A stretch of 37,351 bases of DNA from Flavobacteriales bacterium (GTDB taxonomy: Bacteria; Bacteroidota; Bacteroidia; Flavobacteriales_D; Parvicellaceae), in NCBI GenBank assembly GCA_024635865.1, contig JAGXIB010000206.1, forward strand, positions 1 through 37,351, given 5' to 3'. Shown piece by piece: positions 19,293 to 29,247 of this stretch (its first letter is position 1; the number at the start of each line of letters is the position of its first letter). The position numbers and the translations under genes were made by a program. Below the pieces are notes generated by a model. The model was not told where the DNA came from and made no database searches. It saw only the letters and a program-made list of their open reading frames with translations.

Positions 19293-21134
19293 TTATTCTA
19301 CGGTAACAGATTTTGCTAAATTTCTAGGCTGATCTACATTACATTTACGCATTACTGCGGTATGGTAGCTTAACAGTTGTAATGGAATTGTTGCCAATAA
19401 AGGAACTAACATATCGTCTGTTTCAGGAATCTCTATAACGTGATCTGCAATACCTCTTACAACTTTGTCTCCTTTTGTTACAATTGCTATGACTTTCCCC
19501 TTTCTAGCTTTAACTTCTTGAATGTTACTTACCACTTTTTCGTAACTTGAGTCTTGAGTTGCAATTACAAAGACAGGCATTTCTTCGTCTATTAATGCAA
19601 TAGGCCCATGCTTCATCTCTGCAGCAGGATACCCTTCTGCATGAATATAAGAGATTTCTTTCAGTTTAAGGGCGCCTTCTAAAGCTACAGGAAAGTTAAT
19701 TCCTCTTCCTAAGAATAATGCATTAGAAGAGTCTTTATAAATTTCAGCTATACTTTTTATATACTCATCAGACTTTAGTACTTCTTCTACTTTTTCTGGA
19801 ATAGCATTTAAGTCTAACATTAAACGACTAAAACGAGTTGGTTCTATTGTTCCTTTGTTTTTACCAAACAATAATGAAATTAAAGTCAATACGGTAACTT
19901 GAGCTGTAAAAGCTTTTGTAGAAGCAACTCCAATCTCTGGCCCAGCATGAGTATAAGCACCACAATCAGTTGCTCTTGCTATTGTGCTGTTTACCACATT
20001 ACAAATTCCAATTATTGTTGCTCCTCTAGACTTTGCTAATTCAATTGCAGCCAATGTGTCTGCTGTTTCTCCAGATTGTGAAATAGCAATAACAACATCA
20101 GTTTCATCTATAATAGGATTCCTATATCTAAACTCTGAAGCATACTCAACTTCAACAGGAATTCTAGAAAGTTCTTCGAGTAAATACTCTCCAACAAGAC
20201 CTGCATGCCAAGAAGTTCCACAAGCAATTATTATTAAGCGTTTTGCTGCAAATATTTTTTCTTGATAAGCTTCAATACCTCCTAAAGAAATATTATTTTG
20301 ATTTAACATCAAACGACCCCTCATACAATCTTTGATAGATCGAGGCTGTTCGTAGATTTCCTTTAACATGAAATGATCATATCCACCTTTTTCTAAAGTT
20401 TCTATTTTCATTTCTAACTCATGTATATAAGGTGTCTTTTCTTGGTTTTGAATGGTCTTAAGGGTTAACCCAGTGTCTAAACTAAGTTTAGCAATTTCCC
20501 CATCTTCCAAGTAAATTACATTTTTTGTGAATTCAACTATTGGAGTAGCGTCTGATCCTATAAAATATTCATCTTCTCCTAGTCCAATAACAAGTGGGCT
20601 ACTTTTCTTTGCTGCAATAATTTCTCTTGGATTTTCATGAGAGATAACTACAATAGCATATGCCCCTATTACCTCATTAAGCGCTTGTCTCGTTCCTTCA
20701 AATACATCACAACCTTCTTGTTCAATTACATCTTCGATTAAGTGCATTAACACCTCGGTATCTGTTTCACTTTTAAAGTCATGTCCTCTTGCAATTAACT
20801 CTTCTTTTAAAACAGCATAGTTCTCAATAATTCCATTATGAACTAGTGCAAACTTACCATTTCCAGAAGCGTGAGGGTGTGCATTAACATCATTTGGTTT
20901 TCCGTGAGTTGCCCATCTAGTGTGGCCAATTCCAACGCTACCAGTAGTATCTTTATCTTTAGAATACTTTTCTAATTCAACTACTTTTCCTTGTTTTTTA
21001 TAGATGTTTAGTTCACTGCCGTTATTCACAGCTATTCCAGAACTATCATAACCCCTATATTCTAGTCTCTTCAGACCCTTTAGTATAATAGGAAAAGCTT
21101 CTCTCCCCCCTACATATGCTACGATTCCACACAT
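19293..21134 (-). CDS. glmS: glutamine--fructose-6-phosphate aminotransferase (isomerizing)
   Basis: MCGIVAYVGGREA, RGYDSSGIA, HTRWATHGKPND, CGTSWHAGLVGEYLLEELSRIPVEVEYASEFRYR, C-terminal RNLAKSVTVE. Confidence 0.98.
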   Translation of the reverse strand: MCGIVAYVGGREAFPIILKGLKRLEYRGYDSSGIAVNNGSELNIYKKQGKVVELEKYSKDKDTTGSVGIGHTRWATHGKPNDVNAHPHASGNGKFALVHNGIIENYAVLKEELIARGHDFKSETDTEVLMHLIEDVIEQEGCDVFEGTRQALNEVIGAYAIVVISHENPREIIAAKKSSPLVIGLGEDEYFIGSDATPIVEFTKNVIYLEDGEIAKLSLDTGLTLKTIQNQEKTPYIHELEMKIETLEKGGYDHFMLKEIYEQPRSIKDCMRGRLMLNQNNISLGGIEAYQEKIFAAKRLIIIACGTSWHAGLVGEYLLEELSRIPVEVEYASEFRYRNPIIDETDVVIAISQSGETADTLAAIELAKSRGATIIGICNVVNSTIARATDCGAYTHAGPEIGVASTKAFTAQVTVLTLISLLFGKNKGTIEPTRFSRLMLDLNAIPEKVEEVLKSDEYIKSIAEIYKDSSNALFLGRGINFPVALEGALKLKEISYIHAEGYPAAEMKHGPIALIDEEMPVFVIATQDSSYEKVVSNIQEVKARKGKVIAIVTKGDKVVRGIADHVIEIPETDDMLVPLLATIPLQLLSYHTAVMRKCNVDQPRNLAKSVTVE

Positions 21135-21137
21135 TAT

Positions 21138-22478
21138 TTAATACTTTGTAAATGTTAATTTTAACTTTGGTTTATCTTTCAATGTCGATTCTTGTCCATT
21201 AAAGACGACTCTGTTTGCAGAAATTCCACTTCTATTAGTTAAAATAGAAAGCGGTGTGTTTTCAATTTCTTCAGCAAATATTTTATTAATGTGCCTCGTT
21301 ACATTAAATACATATTGGTTATTATCAAAATCGTAAGTTCCACCTAACTCCTCATTAAAATCAGCAGTAAAGACATCTTCTCCTGCTTCATTAATACGAG
21401 TTAAAAAAAGTTGAGAGGCAGGAACATATTTGTCTAATGTATAATATTGTACAGGAAGTACTAACTCTGCTTTATTTACTATTATATTTCCATTTTTAAT
21501 GTACTCTTTTAAGTGTGGGAAAAAAACTTTTCCATTTACTCCACCTAACGTTTGAGTAAAGAACTGTTTTTGTCCTAACGTAGAGTCTGATAGTACATTT
21601 CCAACATAATAGCCAGAGTTGTCTAAAGTCACTCTATGATACCTCGCTGACTGAGAATTAAAATTTAAGTCATAGCCAATAGTGTCTTTTGCTACGGTGT
21701 CTCTATAAAAAATAGTGATTTTAGAATACTCATTCAATAAGTCAGTATAGATAATGCCTCCTTCATTAGTGTTTTGAGCCGTATTTGTCTTAATTAATAG
21801 TCCTTTAAACCAATCTGTAAATTGGCCTGTTGCATCATTTCCATCTAAAACCCCTGTTCCAGATTGGTTGATTATATTCCATCCTACTGCGTTAATGTCT
21901 AGTGGTATTCCTAAAATTGCTTCATTAACAATATCACCTTCAACAGTTCCAAGTGTTAGTGGTCTTGGTTCTATTAAGCCTTCTCCAACAGCAACTAAAT
22001 CCCCCATTACTGAGTCTCTTGTGGTTGTAGAGTAATAGGTAGAGTCTATGTTTAAAGCACTACTAAGTTGGTATACTTCAAAGTTTTGGGCTTGAGTATT
22101 CCCATAAAAGTCACTTATCTTTAAGTAAAGCATTACAGAGTCCACTACTAGGTGGTTTAAGTTACCGCTAGGTGGTGTAAAGTTAACTGCTGCAGAAAGC
22201 CTTAGTTGAGCAAAAATTGCAGATTCAATCTTGCCAAAGTAAGGGTCAATATATGAGCCCAGCAAATTATCTCCAGAGAGTTCATCCGTCGGAATTTTCT
22301 CACCTTCTTCAACGTAGGTTAATAATTTTGTTGTATCGGAGATCAGAACATTTAATTCGTCTCCTTGTGGTTGAATTGCTAGTCCTAAATCATTCTCTTT
22401 TTTCTTACAACTAATTGTGATCAGGAAAATTAATAGAGAAATATAAATAGAGGCTTTAGTCTGCCAAAACTTCATCAT
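21138..22478 (-). CDS. DUF4270 family lipoprotein
   Basis: Lipobox FLITISC. NDLGLAIQPQGDELNVLISDTTKLLTYVEEGEKIPTDELSGDNLLGSYIDPYFGKIESAIFAQLRL is characteristic of DUF4270. ATG at 22478 preferred over TTG at 22484. Confidence 0.88.
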   Translation of the reverse strand: MMKFWQTKASIYISLLIFLITISCKKKENDLGLAIQPQGDELNVLISDTTKLLTYVEEGEKIPTDELSGDNLLGSYIDPYFGKIESAIFAQLRLSAAVNFTPPSGNLNHLVVDSVMLYLKISDFYGNTQAQNFEVYQLSSALNIDSTYYSTTTRDSVMGDLVAVGEGLIEPRPLTLGTVEGDIVNEAILGIPLDINAVGWNIINQSGTGVLDGNDATGQFTDWFKGLLIKTNTAQNTNEGGIIYTDLLNEYSKITIFYRDTVAKDTIGYDLNFNSQSARYHRVTLDNSGYYVGNVLSDSTLGQKQFFTQTLGGVNGKVFFPHLKEYIKNGNIIVNKAELVLPVQYYTLDKYVPASQLFLTRINEAGEDVFTADFNEELGGTYDFDNNQYVFNVTRHINKIFAEEIENTPLSILTNRSGISANRVVFNGQESTLKDKPKLKLTFTKY

Positions 22479-23283
22479 TTGCAAGTATGTTATTATAAAA
22501 ATCTTGATGTGCAGGAATCAATGTTTCTTCTGTTTGATATTCTAAAACTGGTTTGCCAGATTCTTCTATATAACTACTAATTGTCTTGTTTATTGTTTCG
22601 CTTCCCATCCCTACTGCATCTGCCCATTTAATACCAAGCATGTTTAAGTTTTCTACGGTGGGTTTTTTAAGTAAGTCAATGTCTTCTTCTAAAAAGTTAT
22701 CAAACTTAAGTTTTTCTATAATTCGATCACTAAGTGGACCAACCTCTCCTTGATCATAACTTGTGAATATGATTTTCACATTTTCGAAATGAGGATCATT
22801 TGCATACATTTTTTTCAAATACAGAGGCATAAGTCCAGCCATCCAACCATGGCAATGTACAATATCAGGAGTCCAACCTAGTTTTTTGACTGTTTCTAAC
22901 ACTCCTTTACAGAAAAACATTGCTCTCTCATCGTTATCAGCATGACACTTGCCTTCCGCATCTTTACAGATACTTTTTCTTTTAAAGAACTCATCATTAT
23001 CAATAAAATAAACTTGCATTTTCGCTTTAGGAATAGAAGCAACCTTAATAATCAACGGATGATCTGCATCATCAATAACTAAGTTCATACCAGAAAGTCT
23101 AATTACTTCATGTAATTGATGTCTTCTTTCGTTTACAACGCCAAATCGAGGCATAAACACTCTTATTTCCTTATCTTCTTCTTGAACTCCCTGCGAAAGT
23201 CTTCTTACAGAAGATGCTATACCTTCCTCAGGTAAAAAAGGAAAAATCTCTTGCGTAATGTATAGAACTCTTTTTTTTGACAT
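22456..23283 (-). CDS. glycogen/starch synthase N-terminal-like (GT5-like half) protein
   Basis: MSKKRVLYITQEIFPFLPEEGIASSVRRLSQGVQE...VRVFMPRFGVVNERRHQLHEVIRLSGMNLVI...PDIVHCHGWMAGLMPLYLKK. Preferred start 23283; the tracked start 23313 overlaps the -7 box. Confidence 0.85.
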   Translation of the reverse strand: MSKKRVLYITQEIFPFLPEEGIASSVRRLSQGVQEEDKEIRVFMPRFGVVNERRHQLHEVIRLSGMNLVIDDADHPLIIKVASIPKAKMQVYFIDNDEFFKRKSICKDAEGKCHADNDERAMFFCKGVLETVKKLGWTPDIVHCHGWMAGLMPLYLKKMYANDPHFENVKIIFTSYDQGEVGPLSDRIIEKLKFDNFLEEDIDLLKKPTVENLNMLGIKWADAVGMGSETINKTISSYIEESGKPVLEYQTEETLIPAHQDFYNNILANDEVLAD

Positions 23284-23310
23284 AAAACCACGTTTTTGTT
23301 TAAGGGAATA

Positions 23311-23342
23311 CAAAAATATAAAAAAAAAATCAATACTTCCAA
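23311..23342 (-). promoter_or_regulatory. Bacteroidota-type promoter for the GT5-like/DUF4270/glmS operon
   Basis: On the minus strand TTG (23342-23340), 21-nt spacer, TATTTTTG (23318-23311). Confidence 0.45.
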
Positions 23343-23442
23343 CAAATAAAGTAATTTTGTGGAGTTTTGCAAATTATAAGCGGTTTTTTGTTGCTTTAAG
23401 CGAAGTGTTTGGGCTATTTGTCTTAAAATATAAATTCATTCT

Positions 23443-24279
23443 ATGAAGTTGTTTAAAACTCAACAGGAGTTAAAAAAAAAATTGGAGGGGTACTCTTCAA
23501 AAGTAATAGGTTTTGTTCCAACTATGGGAGCATTGCACAAAGGGCATGTTTCTTTGATTAGAAAGGCAAAAAAAGAGTCAGATATTGTCGTTTGTAGTAT
23601 TTTTGTTAATCCAACCCAATTTAATGAGTCTACGGATTTTGAAAATTACCCAGTTACACATGATGAAGACATTAAGCTTTTAGAAAAAGCTGGTTGTGAT
23701 ATTCTTTATATCCCAGAAAGTGTTCAGGATGTTTACTCAAATGAAAAACCTATTGAGGTAAACCTTGGTTCTTTAGCAGAGGTTATGGAAGGAGCAAACC
23801 GGCCAGGACATTTTGACGGCGTAGTGCAAGTTGTCAGTGTTTTGTTTGATATTGTAAAACCCAATAAAGCATTTTTTGGGTTAAAGGATTTTCAGCAGTA
23901 CTGTATTATAAAAAAGATGGTAGCTGAATTGAAGTTGGACATTGAGATTGTTGGCTGTCCAATCATCAGAGAAGATAGTGGTCTAGCCATGAGCTCTAGA
24001 AACATTTTGTTGTCAAAAAAAGAAAAAGTAGACGCATTAATTATTAGCGAAACTTTAAAGTTTTTGCAAAAAGAAATTAAAGCTGGTGAAATTTCTGATT
24101 TATTGAATACTTGCAAAGAGAAATTAAGTGCTAAAAGTGAGTTAGAGTATTTAACCGTTGCAGATTTAAATAGTCTACAATCCTTGGAAGTTTTAGAAAA
24201 GGGAGCTATTTACAGAGCTTTTGTAGTTTCTCGTTTAGGAAATGTTAGGTTAATTGATAATATAGAGATTTTTGTTTAA
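23443..24279 (+). CDS. panC: pantoate--beta-alanine ligase
   Basis: [67 protein letters not shown]. Confidence 0.97.
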   Translation: MKLFKTQQELKKKLEGYSSKVIGFVPTMGALHKGHVSLIRKAKKESDIVVCSIFVNPTQFNESTDFENYPVTHDEDIKLLEKAGCDILYIPESVQDVYSNEKPIEVNLGSLAEVMEGANRPGHFDGVVQVVSVLFDIVKPNKAFFGLKDFQQYCIIKKMVAELKLDIEIVGCPIIREDSGLAMSSRNILLSKKEKVDALIISETLKFLQKEIKAGEISDLLNTCKEKLSAKSELEYLTVADLNSLQSLEVLEKGAIYRAFVVSRLGNVRLIDNIEIFV

Positions 24280-24290
24280 ATTTGTATGCT

Positions 24291-24641
24291 ATGAATATTC
24301 AGGTTTTTAAATCAAAAATACACCGTGTATCTGTTACAGAGGCGGAGTTAAATTATATAGGAAGCATTACCATTGATGAAGCATTACTGGAGGCTGCAAA
24401 CCTTATAGAGGGGGAGAAAGTTCAAATTGTAAATGTAAATAACGGAGAACGTATAGAAACCTATGTGATAAAAGGAGAAAGAAATTCTGGTGTTGTTTGT
24501 TTAAACGGACCAGCTGCTAGACGAGTTGCTGTTGGAGATATTGTCATAATCATTGGCTATGCGTACATGGACTTTGAAGAAGCAAAAACATTTAAGCCGT
24601 CTATAGTATTTCCAAACCCTGCAAACAACAGAATCGAGTAA
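24291..24641 (+). CDS. panD: aspartate 1-decarboxylase
   Basis: [33 protein letters not shown] (G-S self-cleavage site), [42 protein letters not shown]. Tracked start 24282 is TTG; ATG 24291 is preferred. Confidence 0.97.
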   Translation: MNIQVFKSKIHRVSVTEAELNYIGSITIDEALLEAANLIEGEKVQIVNVNNGERIETYVIKGERNSGVVCLNGPAARRVAVGDIVIIIGYAYMDFEEAKTFKPSIVFPNPANNRIE

Positions 24642-24659
24642 ATCTCGTTTGTTTCTTCA

Positions 24660-25673
24660 ATGAAAAGTAAAGTTCTAAAAGGTTTAAAAGTTATTATACC
24701 CCTATTTATTGGAGTGTATTTGATGTGGTATTTTTGGGATGCAATGTCAGGAAAAGACAAGGAAAGTTTTTTTAGGGCTGTGAACGAAGCCAATTACTTT
24801 TGGTTTTTCTTATCCGTTATTTTTAGTTTTTTAAGTCACTTGAGTCGAGCAATTCGTTGGCGTTATATGCTAGAACCTATTGGTTACAAGACAAAGTTGA
24901 TGAACAGATATAACGCTTTAATGATTGGCTACATCATGAACCTGTTAATTCCTAGAGCAGGAGAAGCTTCTAGAGCCGGAATATTATACCAAACAGAAAA
25001 AGTTCCATTTACAAAATCATTTGGGACGATTATCGCCGAACGTGTTTTTGACTTAATTATGTTAGGGATTGTTGTGTTACTGGCTCTTTATTTTAGTTAT
25101 GATGACTTAATGGAGTTAATAGAGCAAAACCCTTACTTAACTAAAAAAGAAGGTTCTGATGGAAGTAGTTCTCTACTGTATACCTTAATTGGGTTATTTT
25201 TAGCTGTTGGAGTTGTAGGAGTTTTAATATGGACATTTATTCCTAAGATAAAAAATAAAGTCTTGGACTTAATAAGAGATGTTATTGCAGGAGTCTTTTC
25301 TATTTTTAAATCAGAACATCCCTGGCGTTTTATTGGTCATACATTATTTATTTGGGTAATTTACATTGCTTTTTTTGGATTATGTTTCTTTAGTTTAGAG
25401 TCTACCCAAGAAGTTCCTTTTGGAGGTATTTTAATTGGTTTTATAGCTGGAACTTTAGGGATTATGTTTACCAATGGAGGAATGGGAGCGTATCCAATGT
25501 TGGTTGGAATTGTCATCACCTTCTACTTGGGAGACACCTTGGGAGAAGATGAAGCAAAAGGAGTAGGAAATGCTTTAGGAATGATGATTTGGGCAACACA
25601 AACAATTATGATGATTTTGTTAGGGTTGTTGTCATTGTTTTTAGTCCAAAGAGGAAAGAAAAAGGAAGCTTAA
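24660..25673 (+). CDS. lysylphosphatidylglycerol synthase TM/flippase-like (UPF0104) membrane protein
   Basis: Multiple TM helices; FFLSVIFSFLSHLSRAIRWRYML, MIGYIMNLLIPRAGEASRAGILYQTEKVPFTKSFGTIIAERVFD. Confidence 0.88.
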   Translation: MKSKVLKGLKVIIPLFIGVYLMWYFWDAMSGKDKESFFRAVNEANYFWFFLSVIFSFLSHLSRAIRWRYMLEPIGYKTKLMNRYNALMIGYIMNLLIPRAGEASRAGILYQTEKVPFTKSFGTIIAERVFDLIMLGIVVLLALYFSYDDLMELIEQNPYLTKKEGSDGSSSLLYTLIGLFLAVGVVGVLIWTFIPKIKNKVLDLIRDVIAGVFSIFKSEHPWRFIGHTLFIWVIYIAFFGLCFFSLESTQEVPFGGILIGFIAGTLGIMFTNGGMGAYPMLVGIVITFYLGDTLGEDEAKGVGNALGMMIWATQTIMMILLGLLSLFLVQRGKKKEA

Positions 25674-25676
25674 GCT

Positions 25677-26351
25677 TTATTCCTTACCACTAATAACGAT
25701 TACAAATTCTCCTTTAGGCGCTTTGATTTCAAAGTGTTTTTTTACTTCGGCTAATGTTCCCCTAGCTGTTTCTTCATAGAGTTTAGAAATTTCTCTCGAT
25801 ACTGAACACTTACGATCTTCTCCAAAAGCTTCAGAAAATTCTGTTAACGCTTTTACTATTCGGTAAGGAGATTCGTAAAAGACCATTGTCTTGGTTTCTT
25901 CAACTAGCGCTTGTATCCTTTTTTGACGTCCTTTTTTATGTGGTAAAAACCCTTCGAAAACAAAACGGTCGCAAGGTAATCCTGAATTAACCAATGCCGG
26001 AACCAATGCCGTTGCTCCTGGTAAAGTTTCTACTTCGATGTCGTTTTCTAAACAGGCCCTAACAAGCAAAAAACCAGGGTCAGAAATTGCAGGAGTACCT
26101 GCATCGCTTACTAAACAAAAAGTAGTGTCGGAAACAGAAAGTTCACTTACTAATTGCTCTACGATATTATGTTCATTGTGTAAATGATAAGAACGTTTAG
26201 GGGTGTTTATCTCTAAATGTTTTAATAATTTTCCAGAAGTTCTAGTGTCTTCAGCTAAGATTAATTCACATTCTTTTAGTGCACGAATTGCTCTTAGTGT
26301 TATGTCTTCTAGATTTCCTATTGGTGTTGGAACAATAATTAGTTTTCCCAT
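25677..26351 (-). CDS. rsmI: 16S rRNA (cytidine(1402)-2'-O)-methyltransferase
   Basis: GKLIIVPTPIGNLEDITLRAIRALKECELILAEDTRTSGKLLKH, LVSDAGTPAISDPGFLLVRAC, LPGATALVPALVNSGLPCDRFVFEGFLP. Confidence 0.97.
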   Translation of the reverse strand: MGKLIIVPTPIGNLEDITLRAIRALKECELILAEDTRTSGKLLKHLEINTPKRSYHLHNEHNIVEQLVSELSVSDTTFCLVSDAGTPAISDPGFLLVRACLENDIEVETLPGATALVPALVNSGLPCDRFVFEGFLPHKKGRQKRIQALVEETKTMVFYESPYRIVKALTEFSEAFGEDRKCSVSREISKLYEETARGTLAEVKKHFEIKAPKGEFVIVISGKE

Positions 26352-26413
26352 AATAGGGGTAAAATTAGTTAAAATTAGCTTCTGATAAGCTAATCAGTAA
26401 TAGATTTTACAAG

Positions 26414-26438
26414 AAGGATGGAAACGGCATCCTTTTTT
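26414..26438 (+). other. short hairpin followed by T-tract (terminator-like or start-codon-occluding)
   Basis: AAGGATG-GAAACGG-CATCCTT then TTTT. Contains the ATG of the small ORF at 26418. Confidence 0.4.
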
Positions 26439-26588
26439 GGGTTTTCTGCCGTTTCGTTGTTTTGTTTATTAGTTTATTTACTATATTCATTCTTCAATTC
26501 GGTTTCAAAGACTAAAAAAGATAAAGAGGACAGCGTGGTTTGGTGTGAGACAAACTTGCCCAGCAGCCAAGAATTAACAAAAAATTAA
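26418..26588 (+). CDS. small membrane protein ORF (56 aa), below track cutoff
   Basis: METASFFGFSAVSLFCLLVYLLYSFFNSVSKTKKDKEDSVVWCETNLPSSQELTKN*: hydrophobic helix followed by a charged tail. Confidence 0.4.
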   Translation: METASFFGFSAVSLFCLLVYLLYSFFNSVSKTKKDKEDSVVWCETNLPSSQELTKN

Positions 26589-26638
26589 GACTTGGCATTG
26601 TTCTTGTTTTACATGTTTCACATAGAAAAAATACCATT

Positions 26639-27907
26639 ATGAAAAATATTTTACTTTTTACAAGCTTCGTTTTTATTTTGTTTTCTTGTACTAAAACACA
26701 AGGAGATGTCTCCATTACTTACGAAAAAGCAAATGCAGTTTACGGAGACCTAGAGGCCGTTAGAGCACTGCCTCTTATCACAACACAAAAACAATTAGTA
26801 AACCCAGGGAAAGTATATGTTGGAGAAAACTATATCCTAATAGGAGAGGAGGGACAAGGAATTCATATTTTTGATAATGCAAATATGACCAACCCAATTC
26901 GATTATCATTTATTCAGATACCATACAATAGAGAGTTTTACATTAAGGACGATGTTTTATATGCTGAGACACTATACGACTTTATAAAAATAGATATTTC
27001 AGATGTTTATAACCCTGAGTTAATTAGTAGGGCACTAAACGTGTTTGGAACACCATATAAAAATGACAAAGGAGAGTCTTTATTAAGCTTTAATTATGAA
27101 ATAGCGACGGATGTTTTTGAACTAAATAGTCCCGAAGCTAATGAAATAGAAAGAAAAGGAAAGTTGCATTTAGATTATTTAGACAATGTGATTCCTGAGT
27201 CTACAATTCCGTCTTCATTTGCCTCTACCTCTATTGGGTCAGGGTCTATAAATAGAATAGCTGTAGACTACAATCATATCTATGTTTTAGGGGGTAATAC
27301 TTTACATGTTTTAAGCGATAATGGTTTTTCAATGACACATGAAAATGACATTAAATTAGATGATGGGATGGAGACTATTTACTCTGAAAATAATCGTTTG
27401 TATATTGGTTCAGAAACGGCAATGTTGACCTACAGCGTTAACAACCCTAGTAGGCCATCAAGAGTATCTACTTTTGATCATACAGAATCTTGTGACCCTG
27501 TTCTTCCGATAGGAACAAATCTAGCCTATATGACCCTTAGGTCTGTTGGCAATGAAGGGTGTAATGCTAACGGAGAAAATACCTTAACTGTAATTGATTT
27601 AGCAATAGAGCAAGAGCCAGAAAGTCTCCAGGTTATAGAAATGGAAAGCCCATATGGAATGGCAATGTTAGGCTGGTATCTAATTGTAGGGGAAGGGATA
27701 AATGGGATAACTGTTTTTGATGCTTCTAACCCAAGGAATTTAATAGAGCTAGCAAGAATTACAGGTGTTGAAGCTTATGATATCATGCGTCACCCATCTG
27801 ATCCCTATGTTTTAATGACCACTAGTAGCAATGGTTTGGAGCAGTATCAAATAGATTACAACACGTTTGTTTTAACTCCATTGAGTACAGTAAACTACCC
27901 AAACTAA
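26639..27907 (+). CDS. LVIVD-repeat-type lipoprotein
   Basis: Lipobox FILFSC. Repeats of the type GIHIFDNANMTNPIRLSFIQIP, FIKIDISDVYNPELISR, GITVFDASNPRNLIELARITGVEAYDI. Confidence 0.8.
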   Translation: MKNILLFTSFVFILFSCTKTQGDVSITYEKANAVYGDLEAVRALPLITTQKQLVNPGKVYVGENYILIGEEGQGIHIFDNANMTNPIRLSFIQIPYNREFYIKDDVLYAETLYDFIKIDISDVYNPELISRALNVFGTPYKNDKGESLLSFNYEIATDVFELNSPEANEIERKGKLHLDYLDNVIPESTIPSSFASTSIGSGSINRIAVDYNHIYVLGGNTLHVLSDNGFSMTHENDIKLDDGMETIYSENNRLYIGSETAMLTYSVNNPSRPSRVSTFDHTESCDPVLPIGTNLAYMTLRSVGNEGCNANGENTLTVIDLAIEQEPESLQVIEMESPYGMAMLGWYLIVGEGINGITVFDASNPRNLIELARITGVEAYDIMRHPSDPYVLMTTSSNGLEQYQIDYNTFVLTPLSTVNYPN

Positions 27908-28572
27908 TGAACGGTAAACGATACATCATTTTATTTGTTTTACTTCCTTTTTTTAGTTGGTCTAATGTTACGATTAGTTCAATTAATGGAGAAGGGGATA
28001 AGCCAATTGTTCAGCCTTTAAAGACAAGCTTTTTAAGCAATACATTATATGAGGATGGTGGACGTCTGATTAATTTTAACCATCGTGCTTATTTAAGCTT
28101 TGGTCTCCGAAACTTTATGCTGGACTACCAAGCGACAGTTCAATTAAAAAATTGGGCAGAAATAGGTTTAGGAGTTGGCTACCATCGTAACAATGTAAAG
28201 TTTTATTCTGCTTCTGACCAACATAAAATTTCGATTTCATCTTTACCGACTTATGCTACTATTACTCTTTACCCATACCATGACGACAATAGAGCTTTTT
28301 ATATAAAAGGAAACTATGGTTTTGTAAATAACTTGAGCGGGAAGAAAAATCAAAATGACGATTCATTACAAGGCAATATAATGCAAGCAGGAATTGGATA
28401 TAAGCAGTTTAGTTCTTCTATAGATCGTTATTGGTTTGTAGAACTGTCTCAATATTCTTCTATGGGGAAAGGAACGTTTAAAGATCCTGAAACCTATAGT
28501 GCAGAAACAGATTATAATTTACAGTTTTATGGAATTATATTGTCTGTGGGGATTAATTTGAATAAGTTTTAA
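27907..28572 (+). CDS. secreted hypothetical protein, probable outer-membrane beta-barrel
   Basis: Signal peptide MNGKRYIILFVLLPFFSWS, alternating beta-strand pattern, C-terminal aromatic strand. TAATG overlap with the upstream gene. Confidence 0.7.
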   Translation: MNGKRYIILFVLLPFFSWSNVTISSINGEGDKPIVQPLKTSFLSNTLYEDGGRLINFNHRAYLSFGLRNFMLDYQATVQLKNWAEIGLGVGYHRNNVKFYSASDQHKISISSLPTYATITLYPYHDDNRAFYIKGNYGFVNNLSGKKNQNDDSLQGNIMQAGIGYKQFSSSIDRYWFVELSQYSSMGKGTFKDPETYSAETDYNLQFYGIILSVGINLNKF

Positions 28573-29235
28573 TTAAAGGTTTATTTTTTGACTTATAATG
28601 TTTATAACCTCTTTTAAACGAGTTTCTACTAGATCTAAGTACTCTTCATAATCCTTGATTTTTGGTTTTGCCAAATGATTTAAAATTACTGAGGAATTAT
28701 TTATAGGAGTTAGAAATCTTTTTTCAATTTGGGAAATAGAATTATGAGAAAAAGAACAAAGCTCATTATAGGTAGTTTGGTAAAGTAATAATAAGTCAAG
28801 GTTATTAAATTTTTCTTTATAATCAAGTGCTAATGGCAATGCTGTTAATTTTCTTTCATTAATCTCATTCTTTAGCATCAAAACTCTTGATTTTATTTCT
28901 TGATTTTCAATAGGATTTGAAGGCGAAGAAATTGTATTTAGTTTATTTAATTCAAAATTAAGGTCTTTAATAATATAGTTGTTGATATATGAAGGTTCCT
29001 TAAGGAGAGTTTTTAAATCAATGTAAGTTTCTAAGAAGGTTCTGACTAAAATCGGAGTGTTTCTAAGTTTATTATGTTTAATTAGAAAATAAATATTTTC
29101 TGAAATATCATATAATGATAAAAAGTATAAGTAGTAAAGGAAGTCTTCATGATTACTTACTTTAGGTATTTTATCTACTAATTTATCAGCTTCTTTTAAA
29201 ATATTTGAAAGAGATTCTATTTTTGAATGTTGCAT
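28573..29235 (-). CDS. DUF5677-like helical protein
   Basis: All-helical; RNTPILVRTFLETYIDLKTLL and YNELCSFSHNSISQIEKRF resemble the DUF5677 pattern. Its stop abuts the stop of the convergent gene. Confidence 0.5.
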   Translation of the reverse strand: MQHSKIESLSNILKEADKLVDKIPKVSNHEDFLYYLYFLSLYDISENIYFLIKHNKLRNTPILVRTFLETYIDLKTLLKEPSYINNYIIKDLNFELNKLNTISSPSNPIENQEIKSRVLMLKNEINERKLTALPLALDYKEKFNNLDLLLLYQTTYNELCSFSHNSISQIEKRFLTPINNSSVILNHLAKPKIKDYEEYLDLVETRLKEVINIISQKINL

Positions 29236-29247
29236 TTTTTTTAACTT

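Noticed and set aside
26512-26715. 67-aa minus-strand ORF across the 26.6 kb gap
   Set aside because: Overlaps the signal peptide of the well-supported lipoprotein gene and the plausible plus-strand small ORF; sequence has no family features.
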